NCBI GenBank assembly: GCA_029962745.1
Contig: CM057153.1
Coordinates: 11,872,518-11,936,517, forward strand
DNA: 64,000 nt
From: Echinometra lucunter
Lineage: Eukaryota; Echinodermata; Echinoidea; Camarodonta; Echinometridae
Direction: 5' to 3'
Part shown: piece by piece, positions 37,030-46,977 of the stretch
Position numbering within the stretch: position 1 is the first letter of the stretch
How the letters are laid out: each line of letters starts with the position of its first letter
Program-made: the position numbers and the translations under genes
Notes under the pieces: model-generated
Told to the model about the DNA's origin: nothing
Seen by the model: the letters and a program-made list of their open reading frames with translations, nothing else
Database searches by the model: none

Positions 37030-37196
37030 TCACATTTGGAACCTATCAAGGTTCTTTAAAGAACCATTAATAGTCTATAGAGGTTCTCTTAAGGGTTCTA
37101 AAGGGGTCTTTAGAAACATTATTGGTTGTACAAGGAAGAACCTATTGTGGTTCTTGAAATATAAAGAACCCTTTCTAACTGACACATTTTTCTAAG
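37030..37196. repeat. AAGAACC/GGTTCTT palindromic repeat
   Basis: Six or more inverted and direct copies of GGTTCTTTAAAGAACC-type words occur in about 170 bases, for example 37050-37064, 37082-37100 and 37150-37175. It is a short foldback-type repeat with no coding potential. Confidence 0.65.
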
Positions 37197-37406
37197 AGTG
37201 TATATTATGTCGGAGACGAAATTCGACTAGTAAAACTGTGCTCGAATGGAGTACATTTTATCAAATTAAATTTAAGAGCTAATGAATGAATAACACATAT
37301 CATTATGGGTGTCGATTTATATTCGCGGGGGGGGGGGGGGGGGGGGGATGACTGGTTGCCGAATTATGCTCGGTGAGGGAGCGAAGCTACCGAATGGGGG
37401 ACTCAC

Positions 37407-38170
37407 GGGCGTCACTAGAACATTCTGAGGGGGATGTAAGACCTTAATTTGCCACCCAATTTTAGGTTTTAGGTGATGACCCTAAATTTTCAAAGAGTTA
37501 TGCTAGACTCTAACCTGCCTCCATACAGACAAAGAATTATTTTTTGACAAATAATATCGCAGATGTAGATCTTTATTACTCTAATGGAATGTTTAGGGGC
37601 GGCTTTTTTTGGAAGTTGGGCAAGCTGACGCTTCTTGCTAGATTATTGGTCATCCTTTTATTTTCAATTTCGCGAGCGAAAGGAGAGGGCGAGCGAGCAA
37701 AAAAACCCCACTCTTTATTATGGTAGAAGTGTTATTTCATTATCAATATACACTATATTTCTTCATCACAGACTTACACTATATTTCTATATGATGTACT
37801 GTATGTGGTAGTCATTTTTGCTCAAATAAATCTCTATTTTTCTACTTCGCTGACCCAGTATCTCTACTGTCCGAAACTTCCGTTTATAAATATCCTGAGC
37901 GCTCCTAGCAAGCGAGCAAAAAATCACACTCCATTCGATGGTAAAAGTGTAATACATCAACAAAATACACTATATTTTTAAAATAATATTCTGTCACCTC
38001 ACCTTGTCATCAAATTTGTTTGATTTCCTATAATCCATCATTTTTCTCGAAATTATATGATCGAGCAAAGCGAGCGAGGAAAATGATCACTGTTTCTCTC
38101 GGTTGTTTGCCTTCGGAAGCATCCTGATTTTTAATAATTATACAATCGAGCGAAGTGAGCCATGAAATAA
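37407..38170 (+). repeat. Element of ~160-225 bp units with GCGAGC motifs (copy 2)
   Basis: It begins with the same GGGCGTCACTAG word as copy 1 (37407-37418 versus 1901-1912). Two adjacent units align: from 37692 GCGAGC, AAAAAA, CCCACTC, ATGGTAGAAGTGT, ATATACACTATATT; and from 37912 GCGAGC, AAAAAAT, CACACTCC, ATGGTAAAAGTGT, AATACACTATATT. A third, shorter unit follows at 38061. Units of copy 1 (2805-3010) match these on the opposite strand. Confidence 0.6.
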
Positions 38171-38319
38171 TATACAGCCCTTATCATCGAAATAAACTTT
38201 AGGCCTAGAAGATACATGTTATCTAAATAATATATGGAATCACCTACCTCCCGAATATAACTCTATTTTGGCACATTCACTTACCTATTTCGATTGCTGT
38301 CCGAAACTAGAAGTGCTAA

Positions 38320-39108
38320 CATATTCATTTACTAAAACATAGAACTATGAGATTTCAACATGACATCCGATTTTCAGGGCCCAATCTATGGAATACATTA
38401 CCTGTCCAATTACAAAATTCACTTCCACTGCAAACGTTCTCACGCAAGATGAAATTGTATCTCATTACCAGCTAAGTATGTATTTGTAATGACTGACTTT
38501 ATTCATTTATTTTTTTTCCGTTTCTGGTTGATATACATATAACTGTCGTACTTGATAGCAAAATATTGTCGTCTTTCACGCATAGTCTGACTATTATCAT
38601 TCATAATGATTGATGTTGTTGATGTATTTAATCATAGTATATACATAGTATTCTCCAAATCATGTGAATGTGCTTTTCTCTCTCTTTTCCCCACAAAATT
38701 TGGGACATAAAAATGAGATGTGCGCTGCCTTGTATCTGCCATATATGTTCTAATCCAACCAACACAATATTTTGTTATATCTTGCTACCCTAATATGTTC
38801 ATGTAGTCAAGCTGATATGTATTCTGTTACTCGTTCAAAATAATATAATACAAATGCCACCATTTTCCTTTCTATCTTAATCCTCCCCGTCTTTATCTCT
38901 ACGTTATTTCCTTCATTTCTCAAAAGCAGAATAATGTCTGAGTATATGCACATTGCATGTTCTTTTTATTGTATTTTGTATTTGGCGACCCCAACACAAG
39001 CCACGCTTTTCGGGTGTTCGCCACCCTCTATATTTGTCATATTATTTATTGCTATTTTGTATTATGTATCCTGTGTCAGAAGGAAATTAATGTGAATTAA
39101 AAAAAAAA
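38320..39108 (+). pseudogene. LINE 3' fragment (reverse transcriptase C-terminus, 3' UTR and A-tail)
   Basis: Seen: 38320-38475 encodes HRTMRFQHDIRFSGPNLWNT followed by LPVQLQNSLPLQTFSRKMK and a TAA at 38473. A 600-base 3' UTR contains GGCGACCCCAACAC and TTCGGGTGTTCGCCACCC (38985-39030) and ends in an A-run (39099-39108). Known: GPKLWNSLP...F+r+LK-yL is the C-terminal signature of jockey/CR1/L2-group reverse transcriptases. Inference: this is a heavily 5'-truncated copy, nested inside the GCGAGC-motif repeat, whose motifs resume at 39131. Confidence 0.8.
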
Positions 39109-39239
39109 CCAACATCCTATTTTTACAAACATGCGAAGCGAACGGCTGATAAAAACCCTTTATTTTCTTTGTAACATCGATTTGTCTCCTAGATGTACCA
39201 GATAATTATGTATACCTGCATAATTTGATTTGATTTGAT

Positions 39240-39270
39240 CTTCTGCATTCATATATATATATATATATAA
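39240..39270. repeat. (TA)n microsatellite
   Basis: A short TA run near 39252-39269, preceded by three TTTGA units. Confidence 0.8.
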
Positions 39271-40204
39271 GTACAACATTTTTCATGAACATATTTAAGA
39301 TAAAACACAAAAAGTACTTCTTGACAATGAATCATAAATGAGCAAGTATATTTAACACTCATCTAAATTTATCAAAATACAAACACGAAATAATAAATTG
39401 TCAATTTACAGTAATTCATTAAAAACAATTCGAAGATAGTCGGGTACTTCGCTACCCAAATATAATAATATTTCGATATCTCACTGCTGGAATAAGAGAG
39501 TGCTTGCTGCCCGAAACCATCTTCCTTTTTTCTGTTTCGTACGCGCAAGCACAGCGAGCTACCGAGGAAAAATTCTGTATGCTGAAAAAAGGTTCTGAAC
39601 AGTATATTGTTATTCCACTCGAGTTACGTTGTTCATTTTCAGCATCTTCCGTTCCCCTGACTGGAATAGGGCATTTGCCCCAGGCCGTTATCTTCTGGAA
39701 ATTCATCTACTTTGCCGCTTGCTTCCCTGCAGTTTATTTATATAATCTTAGTTACAAATTTACCCATTTACATACCGTAAAGATACGTATTATAAAAATA
39801 AAGAGAAAAATATCGACGATGTCGTTGGTAATTACAATAATAATTACCATAATCATCATTCTTTTATTCATTCATCATTTTATCATTATGTCATTTTTGA
39901 CCGTGGATTATCGGGGGGGGGGGGGGGGGGGATGACAATACGGACCATTCCCCCACTTTTTTTTTTTGGGGGGGGGGGGATAAATCCCCACTCCTACCAG
40001 GATCAACACCCATGCATATCATTTAAAAGTGCTACACGATCCACTCAAACAGAGTTTCAAAGTAAGAGAATCAGAGCTATGTGATTACCCATTGTAATCA
40101 ATCATCAGCTATGATTAAGACAATCATAGTACGTTTACTAATCCATATGGGACCAATCGCCACTTAATTTTGTTTCATTCCTGCACCTAATTGTTATTTA
40201 CTTT

Positions 40205-40773
40205 TAAAGGGAAAGTCCACTCCAGAAGTTTCACTGTTTCAATAAAAGGAGTTAAATTTGAACAGCATTTTAAAAAAAGAATTGAGCAAAATCGGTCAAA
40301 GAATAAGAAAATTACACTTATTTACATTTTATAGTAAATTACTCTCGGCGCTGCAAATTGGCAACAATGATGACATCATATGCGAGCAGCTCTCCATTCA
40401 CTTTGTACATGAAATTTCACATTTTCTCAATTTTCTTGAAAATTACACATTTTCTAAACCCCATAGTCAATGTTTGTTCAGAAGAATTGCTTTTAACATA
40501 ACATACTTTGACTACGGGGTGAGAAAATGTGTAACTTCCAAGAAAAATGAGAAAATGTGAAATTTCATGTACAAAGTGAATGGAGACCTGCTCGCATATG
40601 ATGTCATCAGTGCTGCCAATTCGCAGAGCCGAGAGTAATTTACTAGAAAATGTGAATGGGTGTAATTTTCTTATTCTTTGACCAATTTTGCTCTTTTCTT
40701 TTTGAAAATGCTGTTCAGATCTATCTCCTTTTATTGAAATAGTGAAACTTCTGGGGTGGACTTACCCTTTAAA
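40205..40773. mobile_element. Foldback element with about 250 bp inverted arms (family A-related)
   Basis: The left arm begins TAAAGGGAAAGTCCACTCCA and runs to about 40465. The right arm (about 40500-40773) is its close reverse complement, ending GGGTGGACTTACCCTTTAA. Paired blocks include GCAAAATCGGTCAAAGAATA / TATTCTTTGACCAATTTTGC and GATGACATCAT...CTCTCCATTCACTTTGTAC, the latter also recognisable in the element at 703-1302. The 100-codon frame at 40258-40560 is an arm read-through. No transposase is present. Confidence 0.88.
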
Positions 40774-42811
40774 TGTTATTCCCTCTCTCTCTCTCGTTAT
40801 ATACATACTATAACCAAATCTTAATTTTAATACATACACTTGAAATACCTGTAGAATTTAGCAGAAGTCCCCGGTTCCCAGTCTGAAACTGTTACAAATT
40901 GTAGGTCTAAACAAGGTTACTGCTTTTGTAAGGAAAACACTTAAGATTGTTCTTTCTGATTTCTTTCAGGACGGTCAGAAGATTATATTCGGAAATTTGT
41001 TCATTCAGACCAAGGTCTACATGTATGCAACACTGCTAATCCATCTGATAGTTCATTTAACAATAAGGTTACGAAGGCAGTTCAATTCCGGTTTGAAAGC
41101 ATTAGCCAGTGATCCTTTCAATTTAACCTCTAGAGCTAAAAAACAATCATACACAAGCAAATACCTGAAAGAGGATTCAAAACGCAAATCATATTTATGG
41201 AATTTTTCTTTCTCGTCTGGACGACTAAATTCTAAATGGCATGTGTAATTTTTAAAAAGCTATTTCATCGAAATATTTTTCCTCTCCTGGAGACATAATA
41301 ACAACGGATTTTGTGACTTCTTCCCCAAGCTTAGGTGGGCGGAGAGCCACAAACACACACACGCACGCACACCCTAAAGCAAAAACTGCTAATTAGTTTT
41401 ACGGTTCACTTATCTAAGTGATACTTCGAGATTCTTTTCCAGGTTGTTGTTACCGTAAAGTCGGACATCGTTACTGAATAAAAGATGGATAAAGATGAGA
41501 TGGGATTGCGGGGGAGGGGTCGCATACGCGAATTGAGTGCAACATAAATAACGGCATTGCGTGCTTGGCCTGTTGGGTCAATGAACTGAGGAGATGTTTT
41601 ACAAACCTCACATGAACAACTTTCCTTCGGTATGCTCAGATGAGAGGCTCATAATCTACTGTATCTAACGTTGTCTAGACATTTGCTAATCTTAGAGTGT
41701 ATTAAAATCAATACTAATTTATATATGTTTGTCTTTATCCTGCTTAAGTACCGAGCGCTAGCGCTATGTTTTAAGAGTTACAGATTTACAGAACTCTACA
41801 TAGGCCAATGTATTGCTTTAGAATTTAAATATTAACATAACTTCGTAATTACGCCCATGTTTGTGCGTTAAAACAATATGCACAAAGACATAATTTCGCC
41901 CCCCCCCCCATTCTCTTGAATCGGTTTTCACGTGTTTGTGTTTGTTTGTTTTTTTTTACCTGCGATCTGGTTAAAAACAGGCACAGGACACAGCCAGCGA
42001 TGAGTAGGACACTGAGATAACTTTGATGCGATCTGTCATGGCGTTCATGCAGTTTCTGAAAGGCAGAGGGCCATCAAAGTTGCCTTGAGGGACACCAAAT
42101 AAAGCTGGGACAAAAAGGGGTTTCGGTCTATATTGCGTAACTTGCACGCGCTTAGATAAGCTCTGCTAACCGATCACGAAGGATGTTTTTGTCCATTTAT
42201 TCACTATTACGTAATTGTGTACTCTGTCAAACCCCTCAGATATCGTTGAAGAAGATCAGCTACTGTTTTTCAAAGTGTAGGGTCTGACCCCCCTCCCCCC
42301 CCCCCCAAATATGAACGTATTGTGATATGATATTTTTCCCCCAAATGTCACATCTCCTTGTAAAAGAAGAAGATGAATCGCTGAAAAAAAACCTTCGCTG
42401 CAGAAATATTATAGTGAGCATCACAACCATCACTATGCTACACGATTCTCTCGAAAATACGACGTCACAATATTTTTGTTGGCGAGGGGGGCCTTCCTAC
42501 CTTTCTTCCTCCCAAAACAATCAGCTAGAGTAAAAACAAAAACAGAAGAAGAAAAAAAATAGAAGAAGAAGAAGGAAAAGAAAAAAAAAAGAAAAAGGTA
42601 TGGGGAATAAAAATCACCATTAGCTTTTAATAATCAGGTATCCGCCCCTGCAAGTACTTCATATTAAACTCCAACAAAGTACAGAGATTGAGGATATAAT
42701 ATTTTTCTTTTTATCTGCTACACTGGAAATCCATTCATCTGCCAAAGAAATTTAATTCAACTACCGATTAAAAAGGTTACCCCTTTTCTCTTCTGACCGC
42801 ATGGGATCCTG
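40774..42811. other. Non-coding stretch
   Basis: Simple repeats: CT run (40784-40796), CACACG tract (41352-41372), C-runs (41899-41909, 42287-42306) and an AGAAGA tract (42540-42600). An acceptor-like CTTTCTGATTTCTTTCAG precedes an open frame at 40970-41248, but no donor or family supports an exon. Confidence 0.4.
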
Positions 42812-42948
42812 AGAGCGTTTCATCAAGTGTCTTGTCAGTGATTTTTACTGACAAACTTGCTTTCAGCCAATCAGATGCAAAGATTTCAGTAGCTTATAAC
42901 AATTGTCGGTAAAAAATCACTGACAAGACACTTGATGAAACGCCCCAG
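42812..42948. mobile_element. Short palindromic MITE, GCGTTTCAT termini (family C, copy 1)
   Basis: Termini are inverted repeats of about 38 bp: AGCGTTTCATCAAGTGTCTT at the left and the inverted AAGACACTTGATGAAACGCC at the right. The centre contains GCTTTCAGCCAATCAGATGC, also present in the copy at 52025. It is non-coding and 137 bp. Confidence 0.85.
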
Positions 42949-43844
42949 GTCACATGTAATGAATTCTAATCACTGACATCGTTTGGGTGACCTTAATTTA
43001 TACCGTTTTAACTGCTAAGTTCAGAAAACATTGACTCTCTGTTGAGAAAGACATAGTTTAGAAGTTCATGAGTAGCGGTGGAATGGGGAATTGAACCTCG
43101 TATTTTGCAGTACATTGGGTTGGGAACTACTTAAAGAAGAACTGAGGAAGAAATTTAAGGATAGGTTGGATGAGAATACAATTTTCAATACAGATATGGA
43201 TTTCGTATTTCAAAAACAAAGCACATAATAAAACGTACAAATTTCTAGTCAAACAAATGCACCAAATAGCTCACAGTAAAAGATACATACTTGTATAAAT
43301 ATTCAAAAATTTCCGTTTTAAGATAACTCTTCAGAAAAAGTATTGATTGTTGCGTAGGACAGTCCCTTTAGAGTTATCTTTGAAAAGTGTGGATGAAATA
43401 TTTCGAGGTATTTGTTTAATAAGGTATCAAAATTATTTTCCCCCCAAAAAAGAAAACCCTTCCAATGAAAGTACATATGAAACAGCTCATTCTCGTTTTA
43501 TCGTCAAAGACATTCTTTTCTTATAACGTATGAGGTTATTTTCGAATTTCCCTCGCCATCACAGTTCCCAAATATATGCCATCACAAGTCCTGCACTGAC
43601 TAACAAGGAGGAAAATAACTCTACCGAATACAAGGCTACAGTTACTTTCTGCTTGTTGTGTACGAAAGAACCAAAAACGGTCTCTTATACTTCTAAATCT
43701 GGAAAGAACTTGGAGTCCATATTCCTATGGGGCGACGTCCCTCTCTCTCTCACACTATGCTCTTACACGTTACACCTACCTGCACACACTTGAACACACT
43801 TTGCGCCGAGTTTAGGGGAAAAATCCCCTCTACTTTCAAGTCGA

Positions 43845-43980
43845 ATCAATGATAATGATACAAAAAATAAAGAAATGACAACGATAATGACAATAATGAT
43901 AAGAACAATTAATAACAATGATTATAGCTTTAATAACAACTATAACAATGATAATGATAAAAAATAATAATGAGATGAAT
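43845..43980. repeat. AATGAT/AACAAT-type microsatellite
   Basis: A degenerate trinucleotide/hexanucleotide array (AATGATAATGATAC, ACAATGATAATGATA and similar). A complementary TCATTA-type array lies at 52615-52745. Confidence 0.8.
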
Positions 43981-44724
43981 AAGCTTGATAATTAATCACA
44001 CTGTACAATATGTAAAGCGAAATATCCACTAGAAATCAAATACTCAAAGCGCAGAGGGTAAAATCACATAAAATATAAACACTTACTTGATCAGGAGAGG
44101 ACATTGCAGATTAGTTAAAAACAATCAATAATTACCTGACTTTAACTGATACGTTTTCAGATTATTTCAGTAGAAAAGTATAATCAAAGAAATGGGAACT
44201 AAAATTTTGTTCATAGATCTATATCGACAAAAATTCAAAATACTGAAATATTCATGTTTTACCATGCCAGCACAGATATTTTTCTTTTCATGAATAAGAG
44301 GAGAAAAATGACGATTTCGATCATTGTTCTTATGATTTTGTGCAGCAAAAAAAGGTCAGTAGTTGCAAGAATGCAAGTAGGCCTAGTTGATCATGTTGAT
44401 GTTTCAAAATTGAAGATTGAAAAAAAAACCCACCAACAACAAAATTTTTGTCTTTTTATCTCTTCTCTTATTGGCTTCATCTGAATCAACTTACTGAACT
44501 CTCCCTTTAATGTGTATAACCCGAGTATAGTATACATAATGGAACTTGCCATCAATAAAAGAAAGTCCTTTCTCCCGAATCACACCTCTAACACCTCTTG
44601 GAGATTTGGTACGAGTCATCAGAGAAGGCGAAATCTAGCCGAAATCAAATAACACTACTAACACTGACTAAAAAGGAAGGAGGAGGAAGAGGTCTTTAGT
44701 ATCTGGAACAAATAAAAGATCATG

Positions 44725-44846
44725 GGAGAGAGAGAGAGAGTGAGAAAGACTGACAGACAGAGAGACACAGAGAGAGATAGACAAGAAGACAAAGAGAGAG
44801 AGAGAGACAGAGAGAGAGAGAGAGGCAGAAAATGGGGGGGGGGGGG
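44725..44846. repeat. (GA)n tract and G-run
   Basis: Interrupted GA repeats from 44725 to 44824, then 13 G at 44834-44846. Confidence 0.9.
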
Positions 44847-44923
44847 CCTGAAAGATCAAGATCAAGATTACATGAGTGAACGAAACTGATCAAATGCTAG
44901 ATTCAAGTTCGACAAGTTCAATG

Positions 44924-45128
44924 TCAAATACTACTCTTCTCTTGCCAATATTCCCTGGCGAATAGTGTGATACAATCATTCAAACGGAGTCCATCAGTCA
45001 AGGAAGCATCTTCCTCTCTCTTTATTTTGGTAAACCAAATTGTACCATCTTGATTTGGCTTGCATTTTACTGCTTTAAGTAAGGCCTCGAGCAAATTTGA
45101 GATTACCCTTTGTAACGTATACCTTGGA
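44924..45128 (-). CDS. Possible terminal exon of an unknown protein
   Basis: Seen: on the minus strand a strong acceptor (TTTTTCTCTGCAG, AG at 45130-45129) precedes 66 complete codons and a TGA. The sequence begins RYTLQRVISNLLEALLKAV, continues with IWFTKIKREED and DGLRLNDCITLFAREYW, and looks like folded, helix-rich protein with balanced composition. Together with the long open frame at 45294-45881 on the same strand it could form the last two exons of one gene. I see no clean donor joining them and recognise no family. There is no AATAAA immediately downstream. Confidence 0.3.
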
Positions 45129-45293
45129 CTGCAGAGAAAAAGATGATAAAGTAATTTGAACTTACCTACGCTTTTCAACATTTTTTTTCCATTCCGAGTG
45201 TCTACTCAGAAAAGATTAATTCAGATTATATAATATTGCATTGTATTCCATTGTATTTTATTATGGAAACCAGTCTACTAGCTAAAGAGATGA

Positions 45294-45869
45294 TTAAAAA
45301 AAAAAACAAATTTCAAAAGGGTTTAAAGGTAATATGGAGTGAATGGAGCTGGTAAGTTTCATGAAGAAGACTTCCGAAAATTTGGATTCATATTTCAGGA
45401 GAAAGCTCATTTTACAGTGGGTGAATCGGCCACAGCCATTACCCAGGGGCATTGTTGATGTTACTATACAAATGACCCTCTGGCTTTCTTTAATCCATTT
45501 CTTCGATGATGGTTTTATATTTCTTAAAACCAAATAAAGCGTGGGAGCCCATGTAGACCTTTCTGGCAGGGGTATAGCCACGTCATGAAGGCGATCACAA
45601 AGGCTATCTTTGAAGGAGTTAATTGCTAGAGGGTAAACACGTCCCTTTGCTTCATTAGAAGGAAAGGGTAGCACGTCAACTTTTGAAGGAAGTATGGAGA
45701 AATTATTTTTAATATCATAATAATGGAAATACAGGATGTTTGAACATGAAATGGAAGTCATTAATGAACTTTGCAAAATATCTTTGGAAAAACCTCTCTT
45801 GGTTCCTGAAGATTCAACCATGCAGGATATAATATGGGGGACGATATGACGATCGGGACACAGAAACAT
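45294..45869 (-). CDS. Long unknown open frame (191 codons from ATG)
   Basis: Seen: this is the longest open frame in the window. The ATG at 45869 has A at -3. Residues include FLCPDRHIVPHIISCMV near the start, LPSKVDVLPFPSNEAKGR mid-way, and CDRLHDVAIPLPERSTWAPT further on. With about 7% stop codons per frame in DNA of this composition, I estimate that a frame this long would arise by chance well under once per window. It has no signal peptide, membrane segment or motif that I recognise. A candidate partner exon lies at 44924-45128. It could be a host exon, a domesticated or decayed mobile-element ORF, or chance. Confidence 0.3.
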   Translation of the reverse strand: MFLCPDRHIVPHIISCMVESSGTKRGFSKDILQSSLMTSISCSNILYFHYYDIKNNFSILPSKVDVLPFPSNEAKGRVYPLAINSFKDSLCDRLHDVAIPLPERSTWAPTLYLVLRNIKPSSKKWIKESQRVICIVTSTMPLGNGCGRFTHCKMSFLLKYESKFSEVFFMKLTSSIHSILPLNPFEICFFF

Positions 45870-45881
45870 AATTGTCCCCAA

Positions 45882-46946
45882 GCTCGACTGAGGTTACTAA
45901 TGGTCGCTAAAGTGCAAGCGCATTGACACATTGTTCATCCGTTATTATCGCATTCATTACCTGAGGATATGCCATGTTAGTTCAGGGCTCAAAATCTAAG
46001 AGGAGCTCCTCCAGTTTTCTTCATCTTGACAATCTATGAACATCTAGGATTCAAACAGCATACTTGAGGTAGGAAGCTTTAATCATCTTGGTTCAATGAC
46101 CACGGATCCTTTGAGCTGTCCATTGACAGGTACCCCTCATGAAATATTGTTATATTATGTCCATCCACCTCATAGGAATACTTAAAGTTCCCCCCTTGCA
46201 TATTTATTTGAGTTTTTACAACATGAAAATCCATACTGATTTTGACTTGACGGGAGCTATTATCTAAATATATTTAAATAGGGCAATCCTCGCTTTGCCA
46301 TGAAGAAAGAACACTTCTTTGGCCTGAATGTGAAACTGAATGTTGCACGTCAATGACCACACAACTTTAAAATAACCAGGGAAAAGCTAGGAAGGCAATG
46401 CACGGGCAAAGGACTGAAGAAATCTTCAGCTCTACCTTCCAGAACCAAAATCCCAACACCAATACTCAAGTTTCTATTACAAATATTAAAGTATTTCTAG
46501 AATGAAACTGACCAATGAAATAAAACTCAACTGTACAAAATATATAATTATTTAAAAGTAATTCAACATTATTAATTCAGGAGCAAACAAGCCTCATACT
46601 TGAAAAATCCCTCTGGGACCCACTGGGAAATTCCCCAGTGAGGAATATCGAGCATGAGGGGTTTTGTAATTTCTTCCCATAAGCAAAATAAGAGGGTGAT
46701 TTGTATCAGTAACATCTTATTTATATGGGAGGTTAGAAGTAAGGTCTGGATAAACAAGTTAACGGATCTTATCTTAATTTCTTATCTTAATTTGATGTTA
46801 TTACAACACCCATGTTTCTTCATGTCCTCCTTTATGTTTTCGAAAGAGGTAATGATGTGTCGGTGAAAGCGATCTGTCAGATAGGTAAAAACCTCAAGGC
46901 CAAAAAAATAAACAAACCAAAACAAAACTAAACTAAGAAGAAGAAA

Positions 46947-46977
<31 letters not shown>

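Larger units (their letters stand above)
34231..40016. repeat. Repeat-rich block with inverted terminal motifs, possibly one compound element
   Basis: The left edge CATTGGCGTAAATCCAGG followed by a 13-G run (34231-34259) is matched in inverted orientation near 39999-40016, where the complement reads CATGGGTGTTGATCCTGG next to a G/C-run. Inside are hairpin-like G-run/ATATCCCC pairs (34247-34310, 35755-35810, 39930-39990), GCTCGC motif clusters (34444-34467, 37669-37700, 37897-37920, 38061-38079, 38146-38160, 39131-39144, 39541-39566) and a nested LINE tail. No transposase is seen. Whether it is a single element or several nested ones cannot be decided by eye. Confidence 0.4.

Noticed and set aside
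40970..41248. Acceptor-like CTTTCTGATTTCTTTCAG followed by an open frame (DGQKIIFGNLFIQTK)
   Set aside because: No donor in phase, no recognised family, and a single site of this quality is expected by chance in 64 kb.
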